From contig NZ_JACJHX010000010.1 of the NCBI RefSeq assembly GCF_014138605.1, forward strand, positions 1-64,000: DNA of 64,000 nucleotides, in the 5' to 3' direction. This document shows positions 18,271-26,123 of this stretch, in pieces. The translations under genes were made by a program, and so were the position numbers. The stretch comes from Peribacillus huizhouensis (GTDB lineage Bacteria > Bacillota > Bacilli > Bacillales > DSM-1321). Below the pieces are notes generated by a model. It did not search any database. It was not told where the DNA came from and saw only the letters and a list, made by a program, of their open reading frames with translations. Numbering within the stretch: position 1 is the stretch's first letter; every line of letters begins with the position of its first letter.

Positions 18271-19518
18271 TTACAAACTCTTATAGCCCATAATTCTATT
18301 TTTAAAGTATGAATTATGAATGGATGTCACCGTTACACCCTGGCTTGAACTTGCATGGATAAATTCATCATTTCCTAAATAGATTCCCATATGTGAAATA
18401 ACCGCTTTGCTATTAGTTGCTGTATCGAAGAAAATTAAGTCTCCAGGCTGAGGTGTCTTCACACTTTTTCCCATATCAAAATACGTCGCAGCTGAAACGC
18501 GAGGAACTTGGTAGCCAGCTTTCTTTAATACATAATAGATAAAACCGCTGCAATCAAAACCATTAGGTGATGATCCTGCCCATGAGTAAGGGGTACCGGT
18601 TAGTTCCTTTGCTATACTGATTAATTCCGATGATGATTGCGCATTGTTAGCAACCTGATCTGGCTTGGCTGAATTTTGGGTTTCCGAAACTGTTAAACTA
18701 CTATCAATAATTAAGGTTTGTCCTACATAAATCGTATCAGTAGTTAACTGATTCATCGTTTTCAATTGATTAAACGTCATGCTGTATTTGGAAGCGATTT
18801 TAGCTAAAGTGTCACCAGCTTTTACCGTATATTTTCCGTTCTTTGGTTCAGTTGGTTTTGCAACACTTTGTTCAGCAGTGTCTACAGTTGGCGTCGTGCT
18901 ACTATTCATTTCGATAGATTTTCCAACTTGAAGGACTTGTCCTGGTAATAGAGTATCTGATTTAAGATTATTGATTGTTTTCAAGTTTGCGACTGTAGTA
19001 TTCGTGCTATTAGCGATTTTCCAAAGACTATCTCCGCTCTTCACTGTATATGATTGGCCTTTTGAAACTTTGCTCGAGGCTGTTATTGGCATTTCCACTA
19101 CAGGTGAACCTTTTGTATCAGAGACAATCAGCCTATCTCCTGGATATATAACGGTAGAACTAAGATTATTTAAATTCTTCAATTCACCGAGAGTGATTCC
19201 ATATTTATTCGCTATCTTCGTTAAATTATCTCCAGAAACGACAGTATGTATCGTTGTATTAACTGCTGGTTGCGATGCAGCTTTTACTGTTTTTGATGTA
19301 GATGCCTGATCCAATAATAAGACTTGATTCACATAAATAACATCCGAATCTAGCTTATTGAGTTCTTTTATTTTTGCTACGGTCGTTTTATTGGCTTGGG
19401 CAATTTTATGTAAATTATCTCCTTGTTTCACTGTATATGAATCAGCAAAAGCAGCTGGTGCGATCATAGAGGATATCACTGCGACTGTCGACATCGTGTA
19501 AAGGGTTTTCTTCATCAT
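18271..19518 (-). CDS. LysM-domain NlpC/P60 D,L-endopeptidase (LytE/CwlS-like)
   Basis: A 415-residue exported wall hydrolase. After a signal peptide (1-25) come four LysM repeats (27-69, 91-132, 156-198, 229-271), each starting YTVKQGDNL-like and ending with a VG/PGQ motif, joined by Ser/Thr-rich linkers. The C-terminal NlpC/P60 domain (297-415) has a complete active site: Cys323 (GFDCSGFIYYVL), His376 (ISHMGIYLG) and His388 (FIHASSSQG). B. subtilis relatives LytE, LytF and CwlS cut the D-Glu-mDAP bond during separation or elongation. Attachment is by LysM to peptidoglycan, in contrast to the SLH-anchored set next to it. Confidence 0.92.
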   Translation of the reverse strand: MMKKTLYTMSTVAVISSMIAPAAFADSYTVKQGDNLHKIAQANKTTVAKIKELNKLDSDVIYVNQVLLLDQASTSKTVKAASQPAVNTTIHTVVSGDNLTKIANKYGITLGELKNLNNLSSTVIYPGDRLIVSDTKGSPVVEMPITASSKVSKGQSYTVKSGDSLWKIANSTNTTVANLKTINNLKSDTLLPGQVLQVGKSIEMNSSTTPTVDTAEQSVAKPTEPKNGKYTVKAGDTLAKIASKYSMTFNQLKTMNQLTTDTIYVGQTLIIDSSLTVSETQNSAKPDQVANNAQSSSELISIAKELTGTPYSWAGSSPNGFDCSGFIYYVLKKAGYQVPRVSAATYFDMGKSVKTPQPGDLIFFDTATNSKAVISHMGIYLGNDEFIHASSSQGVTVTSIHNSYFKNRIMGYKSL

Positions 19519-19689
19519 TCCCCATCCTTTAATTTGTAATTAATCTTAATTTTAACAAATTTTGTGTCGGAAACATCATTACATTTCTGTTACAAATGGG
19601 TGAATAATGATTTATTTTGTAGAACAAATCATTTACAATACAATTCTTGCTAAACTTCTACAACTGAATAATGTTTTCTTCGCTAATAA

Positions 19690-19745
19690 AAAGAACCTTT
19701 ATTCGCACGAAAAGACGAATAAAGGTTCTCCATTTTTATTTTTTC
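19690..19745. terminator. Bidirectional terminator after PBP3-like gene
   Basis: Perfect 13-bp stem GAACCTTTATTCG/CGAATAAAGGTTC with an A run on one side and T runs on the other; 6 bp from the stop of the penicillin-binding protein. Confidence 0.9.
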
Positions 19746-19751
19746 ACCGAT

Positions 19752-21761
19752 TCATTCATGGACCTCATTTAGATAGTCGACCCAGACCGGCTTCATTTTA
19801 TCAACGACAAGATGGCTGCCGCCTCTACCTTTGACGTTTTCCATCATCCAAGTCATCAGAAGCCTCGGATTATCTGTGTTGTAGCCTACGAACCAACCAT
19901 TTTCAGTACCTGTCGATTCTTTGCTTTGCTTTATTTCGGCCGTTCCTGTTTTCCCGGCAAGTGGAATGCCTGTCTCACTAAGTGAATGGGCAGATCCGGC
20001 ACGGTTTGACACGACTTGAGTTAGCATTTTAGTCATTTGTGTAGCTTGATCTTTCGAGATGACATTTTCTTTCCAATAAGCTGGCTTATCATTGCCATCT
20101 AGAAACAGCTTGGGCGCAATCATGTTTCCTTCGTTCACAAACGTCGTATAAGATAGCGCAACATGCAAAGGACTCATCAGTACTTGCCCCTGACCGTAGC
20201 CACTGTCAGCAAGTCTGCCTTCTGAATCGATTTTCCCAATTTGTGAAGCTTTAATCGCATATTCAAACGGGATGTTTTCATCAAAGCCAAAATCCTTCAA
20301 CCCTTTTGAAAATTTATCTGTTCCAAGTTGCAATGCTTTTTGGGCAAAGTATATATTATCGGAATATACTAATGCGTCCGTCATATTAATTGGTTTACCT
20401 GGTGTGGATACCCTCGTTATACTGTGATCTTTCCAATTAGACTTCTTCCACGTCTTTCCTTTAATTTCAATCGCTTCGTTTGGATTGATCCCATTTTTCA
20501 TGGCAATCGAAGCGGTGAGCCCTTTGATTGTTGAGCCTGGGGAAAAGGTTGCACTAAAACGATTAATCAGCGGCTTATTCGGATCACTTTCCAACGCTTC
20601 CTGCTGGGCCGCTGTCATTCCAAGCACGTATTGGTTCGGATCAAACGATGGGCTGCTTACAAGTGCCAGTGTTTCTCCTGTTAACGGATTTAGCGCTACT
20701 GCAGAGCCTGATTCCCCTTTGTATTGGGCGAAAATTTGCTGTTGTAACCCAACATCGATCGTTAGAACAATCGTTTCTCCTTCTTCTGCTTTCTTTTCAG
20801 CAATGATCTTTTCCTGACCTCTTTCCGTGTTAACTGATATTTTAGCGCCTGGTTTTCCTTTCAATCGTTCTTCTAGGATTTGCTCAAGCCCTCTTTTGCC
20901 GATAACATCGTTTGCTCTGTAACCTTTCTTTTCCCATGTTTTCAGCTCTTCAGCGGTAATTTCACCGATATAGCCAATCAGATGAGCGGTTACTTCTTTG
21001 TACGGGTATACACGCCCTGCCACTTCATTCAAATGAATCGATGGAATGTTTGCAAGAGCTTCCTTTAATGCGGGATCTTCAACGGCCACTTTTTTAAGTG
21101 GCACAAAGTAGTTAGGCTTTACCCAGGATTGATTTAGCTTTTTTTCTACTTCAGCTTTTGACATATGTAATAGTTTAGAAGTTTGGGTAATAATTGCGTT
21201 CGGATCCGCCATTTCTTCTGGAACAATCCCCACTTCCACGACAGAACCGTTCATCGCCAAGTATTGCTCATTACGATCGACAATTTCTCCACGAATAGCG
21301 GGATATGTTGTAATCGACACTTTGTCTCCTTCTTCTAGCTCAGGAAAGATATAAGTAGTATTCCAATCTATATACCAATTCTCTTTATCGTCTTTCCCTT
21401 CTTTAACAAGTGTTGCTTGATGGTCAAACTTTACTGAACCAGCCATTGTATTCATGCTGACAGAAAAAGGTAACTTAGTCTCTTTCAGCTCCTTATCGTT
21501 GGTAGTTTCTTTCGGTTTTTTGTATGCAATTTTTAAATTGGAAGCTTTAATATCCCGATATATTTTTTCATACCGTTCTGTGAAATCCTTTTCATTTATC
21601 GTTTTCTTAGCTTCTGAGGATAAATACTTATACATTTCTTCATAATTTTGTTCATTCCATAGCTTCACATATGCAGCGAACCGATCTTCTGGCACGGGAC
21701 CTTTATCAGAACATCCCGATAGAATTACAAATAAAATGGAAATAAAAAGAATTTTTTTCAT
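19752..21761 (-). CDS. pbpC: Class B penicillin-binding protein, PBP3/PBP2a-like, with MecA_N domain
   Basis: A 669-residue lipoprotein transpeptidase. The lipobox VILSGC places Cys17 as the lipidated residue. An NTF2-like MecA_N domain (about 22-140) is followed by a PBP dimerisation domain (about 150-310) and the transpeptidase domain (350-665). Active-site motifs are SxxK at Ser410 (GSTIKG), SxN at 467-469 (YSDNIYF) and KTG at 604-606 (AGKTGTAE). This architecture matches B. subtilis PbpC (PBP3) and staphylococcal MecA; it makes peptide cross-links outside the membrane. Low beta-lactam affinity is a family possibility, not something visible here. Confidence 0.92.
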   Translation of the reverse strand: MKKILFISILFVILSGCSDKGPVPEDRFAAYVKLWNEQNYEEMYKYLSSEAKKTINEKDFTERYEKIYRDIKASNLKIAYKKPKETTNDKELKETKLPFSVSMNTMAGSVKFDHQATLVKEGKDDKENWYIDWNTTYIFPELEEGDKVSITTYPAIRGEIVDRNEQYLAMNGSVVEVGIVPEEMADPNAIITQTSKLLHMSKAEVEKKLNQSWVKPNYFVPLKKVAVEDPALKEALANIPSIHLNEVAGRVYPYKEVTAHLIGYIGEITAEELKTWEKKGYRANDVIGKRGLEQILEERLKGKPGAKISVNTERGQEKIIAEKKAEEGETIVLTIDVGLQQQIFAQYKGESGSAVALNPLTGETLALVSSPSFDPNQYVLGMTAAQQEALESDPNKPLINRFSATFSPGSTIKGLTASIAMKNGINPNEAIEIKGKTWKKSNWKDHSITRVSTPGKPINMTDALVYSDNIYFAQKALQLGTDKFSKGLKDFGFDENIPFEYAIKASQIGKIDSEGRLADSGYGQGQVLMSPLHVALSYTTFVNEGNMIAPKLFLDGNDKPAYWKENVISKDQATQMTKMLTQVVSNRAGSAHSLSETGIPLAGKTGTAEIKQSKESTGTENGWFVGYNTDNPRLLMTWMMENVKGRGGSHLVVDKMKPVWVDYLNEVHE

Positions 21762-21852
21762 TCTTTCCTCCTTGAATGTATCGTGTGTCTAAATTATCAT
21801 TATTTTCATTATAAAATATTTTTCTTAGGTCCGCTAGAAAGAGTGGTGACAA

Positions 21853-21902
21853 AAGAAAAGACTGCCCCATAACGAAAAGGTCAAACCTTTGGGACACCCT
21901 TC
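21853..21902 (-). terminator. Terminator-like, short family A derivative
   Basis: On the minus strand GTGTCCCAAAGGT, TTG, ACCTTTTCGTTATGGGGCAG can fold and is followed by TCTTTTCTTTT. The GTCCCAAAGGT ends match the outer arms of the family A repeats, so this looks like a core-deleted copy used as a terminator. Confidence 0.65.
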
Positions 21903-21904
21903 TA

Positions 21905-23344
21905 TTAGAAAATTTTATTATTCCGTCTTTTATGTTCCTTGATCCAACTTTGGAGAAAAAACACACCTAGAATTAGCGAGATGACCAAGCCGGACATTGT
22001 CACGAAAAAGACAAAAAACTCAGATGGCGTATAGGACATAAATTTATTCCACGAAAAATTCCCTTTTCCGTCTTCAATGACTAGATTCATTCCAAAAATC
22101 CCCGATATCACTGTATAAATCGTCAGGATTTGCAACAAGGCATTTTGACGTTTTCCAGAAAGTTTATCCTGACTTTGATACAAATCATACAATGTTTCCT
22201 TTACATCTTGGTAAAGTCGTTCAATTTGGAATATATCCTTTGTCATCTGGAAGATTTCTTTTCCTGTCGTGGTACTATTCACTTCAGGGAAATAAAATTT
22301 AGCAGAAAAATTCGCAATCATGACGATCAGTAATGCCGTACTAGATTGATCTTTCTCAATATCAATCACGGAATGCTGATGAGATAGCTTTAATAGGACA
22401 ATTTTATAGTAATAACAGAGAAGCATCGAGTAAAACAACTGACCATACATTTGACTAATTAATTCCTTCTGAATGCTGCCAGATGCCTTTGTTAAACAAA
22501 CGAAATGATTCTCACTAATTATATAATAGGTCTCTTCCCCCCAACGGTCATAAACATGTAACTTATAATACCGTTCGATATAGTCCAGATTCAAAGCACC
22601 AAGATAAGAGTTCCCACTAGAATCGTATCCGTTCAGTTCCCCTGCTCTATATAGACTCTTTTTCGAAATCTCACTATCTTCTGTCAAGGAAAGTTGCCCA
22701 ATCACGTACATCCGCTCATCAACAAAAAAAGGCAGGCTACCAAAGTAAGTAGCTTGAATTTTGTTTTCGTCGATATAGTGTCTCATACCTTGAAGCATTT
22801 CATTAAATATGAAATCCTCCACCTCTCGATAGGTCTTTTCTTTACATCCTATTTTCGCACTTTCTTCATCATTCAAAATTTGCTCTAGCACTCGAAATGT
22901 ATCTCCAAAGTGCAGAACATCTGAATAGGAAAGACCTTCAGGCATTGTGACACGAATATTGATCAACCCAATATGGAATGGACAGATGAAAACATCGATG
23001 GAATCTATGATGAAATCTGTTGCGAGATGCTTGGAGGAAAATTTGCATGCAAGATTGGTACGTTTTGAAAACCGGCGAAAGCTTTCTCTCCTTTTATATG
23101 TTTGAGGAAATAAAATGGGTTCTAGATTGGGCAGAAAAAAACGTTCAAGTGAACGATGTGATACACTGCTTCCTCCATAATAGGCATGTTGCTGTTTTGT
23201 ATTATTTAAATCAAAGAAGTAGAATTCCATTTCCATTAATTTATTGGCAAATTCCTCGATTTGATTTTCTTTTATCATGAATGGAAAGATAAATTGAAAT
23301 TTTGCTTTATTCACTTTAGGAAAGTCCGCTTCTTTTTTTTCCAC
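21905..23344 (-). CDS. CorA-like membrane protein, divergent
   Basis: A 479-residue protein with a long soluble N-terminal part (1-380) without a recognised motif. At the C-terminus are two membrane helices, the first ending in the CorA/Mrs2 hallmark GMN at 418-420 (TVISGIFGMNL), then an external loop (VIEDGKGNFSWNKF), the second helix (about 440-465) and a basic tail (KEHKRRNNK). A helical stretch (335-400) fits the CorA stalk. True CorA proteins form Mg2+ channels with about 310-370 residues; this one is longer, so transport is inferred from the GMN signature only. It is monocistronic between the PBP gene and an accessory region. Confidence 0.6.
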   Translation of the reverse strand: MEKKEADFPKVNKAKFQFIFPFMIKENQIEEFANKLMEMEFYFFDLNNTKQQHAYYGGSSVSHRSLERFFLPNLEPILFPQTYKRRESFRRFSKRTNLACKFSSKHLATDFIIDSIDVFICPFHIGLINIRVTMPEGLSYSDVLHFGDTFRVLEQILNDEESAKIGCKEKTYREVEDFIFNEMLQGMRHYIDENKIQATYFGSLPFFVDERMYVIGQLSLTEDSEISKKSLYRAGELNGYDSSGNSYLGALNLDYIERYYKLHVYDRWGEETYYIISENHFVCLTKASGSIQKELISQMYGQLFYSMLLCYYYKIVLLKLSHQHSVIDIEKDQSSTALLIVMIANFSAKFYFPEVNSTTTGKEIFQMTKDIFQIERLYQDVKETLYDLYQSQDKLSGKRQNALLQILTIYTVISGIFGMNLVIEDGKGNFSWNKFMSYTPSEFFVFFVTMSGLVISLILGVFFLQSWIKEHKRRNNKIF

Positions 23345-23499
23345 AATGATTGCCCTCCAGTATTCATCTTATATGATCTACTGTACCCAGGGGTATGATG
23401 GTCAAAACCAGTTGGAAGAAAGCTGGGGCTCCAGTGCTTAAGGATGTTTTGGGGGAGTAGCTACAAAGAACAGTTGGGTTTCTTCAAATGAATTGTCCT

Positions 23500-23600
23500 A
23501 AGAAATAAAAAAACCCTGCAAACAGGCAACCGTTTGCAGGCAACGGAAACGTCCTTTTTCCGAAAGACGCTTCATACTTAGGTACTAGAAACTGAGGGTT
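23500..23600 (-). terminator. Orphan double hairpin ending in strong terminator; possible small RNA 3' end
   Basis: Reading leftward, CGTCTTT-cggaa-AAAGGACG (about 23549-23568) is followed by CCTGCAAAC/GTTTGCAGG (23515-23540) and seven T. No gene ends nearby: the next leftward gene upstream is the 40-residue peptide 460 bp away. It may end that peptide's transcript or be the 3' end of an independent small RNA. I see no strong promoter. The rest of 23345-24002 shows no gene. Confidence 0.55.
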
Positions 23601-23892
23601 TCCAGAAATTCAGGAATCATACTATTACAATTCCAAATTAAATACAAAATCTGAACAATTGTTCATTATGGTTGTTTTTTGCAACATAACGAACACTCAA
23701 CTTTATTTAAACATTTTTCTCATTAGAGATAAAACTGTAATTTCGGACGTATTTTGCCATTTTGGGCGAATTTTAGTGATTTAAGTAGTTCTATATCCCT
23801 TTTTCGTACAAAATATAACCATAGGAATAATTTCTATCAAAAATGACTTAATCCTGAGAGAAACATGCAAAATTGGCATTTCATTTAGCTGA

Positions 23893-23980
23893 AAAAAAGG
23901 AGTGTCCCAAACAAAAGGTCTGATCCCGCATCACATAACTAAACACAGTAAATTTAAGTGTATGAGACAACCCCCAGCAA
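23893..23980. repeat. Family A palindromic repeat
   Basis: It starts GTGTCCCAAACAAAAGGTC and contains CTGATCCCGCA, as other copies do, and ends with GAGACAACCCCC. It lies 23 bp downstream of the stop of the PapR-like peptide gene (minus strand) and could end its transcript. Confidence 0.65.
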
Positions 23981-24002
23981 ACTTTTAATCTATCATTTAT
24001 TA

Positions 24003-24125
24003 TTAGTATTCAGATGGTAATTCGAAAGTTCCTACAGATCCTCCCGAAGTTCCAGTTGAACCGATAAAGCCTAAGCCTGCTACTATGAATAATGCAAACA
24101 TCATCCCAACTACCTTCTTTTTCAT
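24003..24125 (-). CDS. PapR-like signalling pre-peptide (40 residues)
   Basis: This short frame reads as a basic start MKKKVVGMM, a hydrophobic core FALFIVAGLGFIG, a Ser/Gly/Thr linker and the C-terminus GTFELPSEY, then TAA. A strong SD (GGGAGG, 8 nt) precedes the ATG. The layout of signal peptide plus short acidic-aromatic tail is that of RRNPP pheromone precursors. The tail resembles the B. cereus PapR heptapeptide ADLPFEF in its LP-x-E-aromatic pattern. The gene is divergent from a PlcR-like regulator 197 bp away. By family knowledge the peptide would be secreted, trimmed, re-imported by an oligopeptide permease and bound to the regulator's TPR domain. The pairing is inference. Confidence 0.7.
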   Translation of the reverse strand: MKKKVVGMMFALFIVAGLGFIGSTGTSGGSVGTFELPSEY

Positions 24126-24163
24126 AGGTACTTCCTCCCTTTTTCTTAATAATTATTGGATTT

Positions 24164-24184
24164 ATATAGAAATAAATTCTATAT
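24164..24184. promoter_or_regulatory. Palindrome upstream of the pre-peptide gene
   Basis: Perfect 8-bp arms ATATAGAA/TTCTATAT separated by 5 nt, about 40 bp upstream of the peptide ATG, in an AT-rich stretch that should hold its promoter. Possible operator. Confidence 0.45.
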
Positions 24185-24280
24185 TTATATTTAACCATAT
24201 ACTTAAAAATTGGGATTTAGCCTTGTCACTGCTTTAATTTAGAGAAACCATGTAAACCATCATGATTTCTTCCGTATTTG

Positions 24281-24312
24281 TATGAAAATATAACTCTAGG
24301 CATATTTACATA
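24281..24312. promoter_or_regulatory. Candidate operator of the PlcR-like regulator
   Basis: Arms TATGAAAATATA and CATATTTACATA form an inverted repeat with 10 of 12 matches and an 8-nt spacer. Both half-sites fit TATGnAAA, the half-site of the B. cereus PlcR box, although the spacing is wider than in that 18-bp box. A possible -10 (TATAAC, 24289-24294) lies inside the left arm and the SD of the regulator follows the right arm, which suggests autoregulation. Confidence 0.5.
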
Positions 24313-24322
24313 GGGGGTTAGT

Positions 24323-25204
24323 ATGAATTTTTTAGAAATCGGACATAAAATTAAAGAACTTAGAAAACAAATGAAACTTTCACAGGAAGAGCTTGCTGAA
24401 GGGATTTGTACACAGGCACAGATAAGTAAACTTGAAAAAGGGGATGTTTTCCCCTATGCTTCGACACTATACTTGATTTCCCAAAAGCTTGGTGTTGATG
24501 TGAACTATTTTTTCGATATGGGGATGACACCGCGCCTCGATTATGTAAAAGAAGTAACGAATCAATTAAGAAATGCTAGAAGGACGATGAATTATCAAGA
24601 GATCAGGGACATCGTTTGTGCAGAGGAGAACAACCCGTTATTCAAACAACATAAACGTAATTATCAACTATTGTTATGGCATAAGGGAATCTATCATTAT
24701 GAATTATATCGCGATCCTGTTAAGTCTATTAATATTTTAAAAGATGCGATTCTTTTGAGCCAATCTTCGAATAAAGTACATTCTGAGCGGGAAATTGAAA
24801 TATTGTTAAGTATCGGCGTTATTTACTTCGAAGAAGGTCAATTCAAGCAAGCACTTTCTACCTATAAGGATGCTTATACTTTCATTAACACTATTCCTTA
24901 TTTAGTTGATAATACAGTGAAAATACGTTTGTACTATAATACTGCTCGAACGTTGACTCGACTGCAGGATTATGAAAAGTCCAATAATTTCTGCCTAGAA
25001 GGTATTCAATGGTGCATTCAGAAAAGTAATCTTTATTTATTAGGTGAGCTTCACTACCATACAGGTTATAATTACGAGCTCTTAGGTGATCTTATTCTTG
25101 CTGAAAAATATATGGAAAAGGCAAAATTAATCTTCGACCTCCAGAATGACACACGCTTCATCTCTTTTATCTCGCAAAAAATAGATAACTGGAAAACCCT
25201 CTAA
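24323..25204 (+). CDS. PlcR-like HTH/TPR transcriptional regulator (RRNPP family)
   Basis: A 293-residue protein with an N-terminal XRE-type HTH (about 5-60: IGHKIKELRKQMKLSQEELA, CTQAQISKLEKG, LGVDVNYFF) and a helical C-terminal region (70-290) with degenerate TPR repeats such as GVIYFEEGQFKQALSTYKDAY, NTARTLTRLQDYEKSN and HYHTGYNYELLGDLILAEKYM. Size (PlcR is 285 residues) and organisation match the peptide-responsive PlcR/NprR/Rgg group. The divergent neighbour encodes a PapR-like pre-peptide, and an inverted repeat with PlcR-box half-sites lies just upstream. SD GGGGG(T) precedes the ATG. Its target genes are unknown. Confidence 0.85.
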   Translation: MNFLEIGHKIKELRKQMKLSQEELAEGICTQAQISKLEKGDVFPYASTLYLISQKLGVDVNYFFDMGMTPRLDYVKEVTNQLRNARRTMNYQEIRDIVCAEENNPLFKQHKRNYQLLLWHKGIYHYELYRDPVKSINILKDAILLSQSSNKVHSEREIEILLSIGVIYFEEGQFKQALSTYKDAYTFINTIPYLVDNTVKIRLYYNTARTLTRLQDYEKSNNFCLEGIQWCIQKSNLYLLGELHYHTGYNYELLGDLILAEKYMEKAKLIFDLQNDTRFISFISQKIDNWKTL

Positions 25205-25213
25205 TCTCTTCCG

Positions 25214-25243
25214 CCAGACCGAGAACTAAGCGGTCTGGTTTTC
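25214..25243 (+). terminator. Terminator of the PlcR-like regulator gene
   Basis: CCAGACCG pairs with CGGTCTGG (9-nt loop), followed by TTTT, 10 bp after the stop codon. Confidence 0.85.
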
Positions 25244-25323
25244 ACATAATTCAAATACACCGAAACTAAAAACTCCCCCCTAAAAATTCACTCCAAAATG
25301 AAGTATAATGATAAGATGAACTC

Positions 25324-25343
25324 GGGAAATGGGGTCTGACCCC
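25324..25343 (+). repeat. REP-like repeat copy 1
   Basis: GGGAAATGGGGTCTGACCCC, containing the palindrome GGGGTC-t-GACCCC. It is the outer left copy of four same-direction copies around the RAYT gene. Confidence 0.85.
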
Positions 25344-25392
25344 TCATATATGATGAACAACCCCTTATTACAACTAGGGTTATTGCTGTAGA

Positions 25393-25988
25393 TTAATTCT
25401 GGGAAATAGGGTCTGACCCCTGCACGTAGGTGGTATAGTTAGCTGGGGTTTGAAAGTAACGGAGGATTTCAGTTGTGGTAATGTGTCGGTTTGGGGTTCC
25501 ATTGGCATAGGCAGAATAGCTGCTCCACTTATAATGTTCAGGATTTTGGACGATATTGGCTTTAACGGGGTTTAGATGAATATAGCGACTAGTGCTCGTA
25601 AAGTGTTCGGGAGATTCGATCATTACGGCATGATAACGTCCTTGAAATACGTGACCGTCGAGGTTGTGGCGTTTATTAAAAGATATGGCATAGCGTGAGT
25701 TTAACTTTCTCATAATATTTCCAGTAGGATGTTCTTTTGTTTCCAACAATAAATGGAGATGGTTCGTCATTAAACAATACGAATGCAAGTAAAAAAAGGA
25801 CTGTACTCTTGTCTCTTCTAAATAATGCAAATAACGTAAACGATCAATATCATCATAAAAAAAAGGAAGAACGGCTAAGTTCGCCACGTCCTTATGTCTT
25901 CGCCGTCCTGACCCGCATCCTGCGGGCCTCCGCGACACGTAATATGATACATCGCGCCAGGAAACCATACCCTGTTCTTTCTTGGCAT
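25393..25988 (-). pseudogene. REP-associated tyrosine transposase (RAYT, Y1_Tnp), frameshifted by a short insertion
   Basis: The body encodes an IS200-like Y1/RAYT transposase: YDDIDRLRYLHYLEE, the metal-binding HUH-type motif in MTNHLHLLLET, HVFQGRYHAV, and the likely nucleophile Tyr in SRYIHLNPVKAN. The proper start is ATG 25988, giving MPRKNRVWFPGAMYHITCRG. After CRG an insertion of about 56 bp (roughly 25893-25948), rich in GC palindromes and containing TAG, shifts the frame; downstream coding resumes in frame -/+2 at FFYDDIDR. A frame from ATG 25968 stays open through the insertion but has a nonsense N-terminus. The last residues GSDPIS are encoded inside the flanking REP copy. Confidence 0.85.
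25401..25420 (+). repeat. REP-like repeat copy 2
   Basis: GGGAAATAGGGTCTGACCCC, one mismatch to the other three copies. It overlaps the 3' end of the RAYT coding frame and marks the left boundary of the element. Confidence 0.85.
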
Positions 25989-26013
25989 ATTCAATATCAA
26001 TCCTTTCTAGTTT

Positions 26014-26033
26014 GGGAAATGGGGTCTGACCCC
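26014..26033 (+). repeat. REP-like repeat copy 3
   Basis: Identical to copy 1; it lies upstream of the RAYT start and marks the right boundary of the element. Confidence 0.85.
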
Positions 26034-26089
26034 TGAGTACCCTTGATTCAATACTATGATATCAACGTTTTTTATACAATTATTATTTT

Positions 26090-26109
26090 GGGAAATGGGG
26101 TCTGACCCC
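26090..26109 (+). repeat. REP-like repeat copy 4, in the leader of the SWIM gene
   Basis: Identical to copy 1. It ends 3 nt before the GGAGG ribosome binding site (26113-26117) of the SWIM protein gene, so its hairpin could affect translation or transcription of that gene. Confidence 0.85.
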
Positions 26110-26123
26110 CTTGGAGGTGCTGT

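Larger units (their letters stand above)
25401..26033 (-). mobile_element. RAYT element bounded by REP-like repeats
   Basis: A single transposase gene lies between direct copies of a 20-bp REP-like sequence, with two more copies outside at 25324 and 26090. RAYTs are known to mobilise REP sequences rather than themselves. The transposase is disrupted here, so this copy is probably inactive. Confidence 0.75.

Noticed and set aside
24010-24198. 62-codon minus-strand frame overlapping the PapR-like gene
   Set aside because: It is the alternate frame of the pre-peptide gene; the 24003-24125 frame has the ribosome site and a signal-peptide composition, this one does not.
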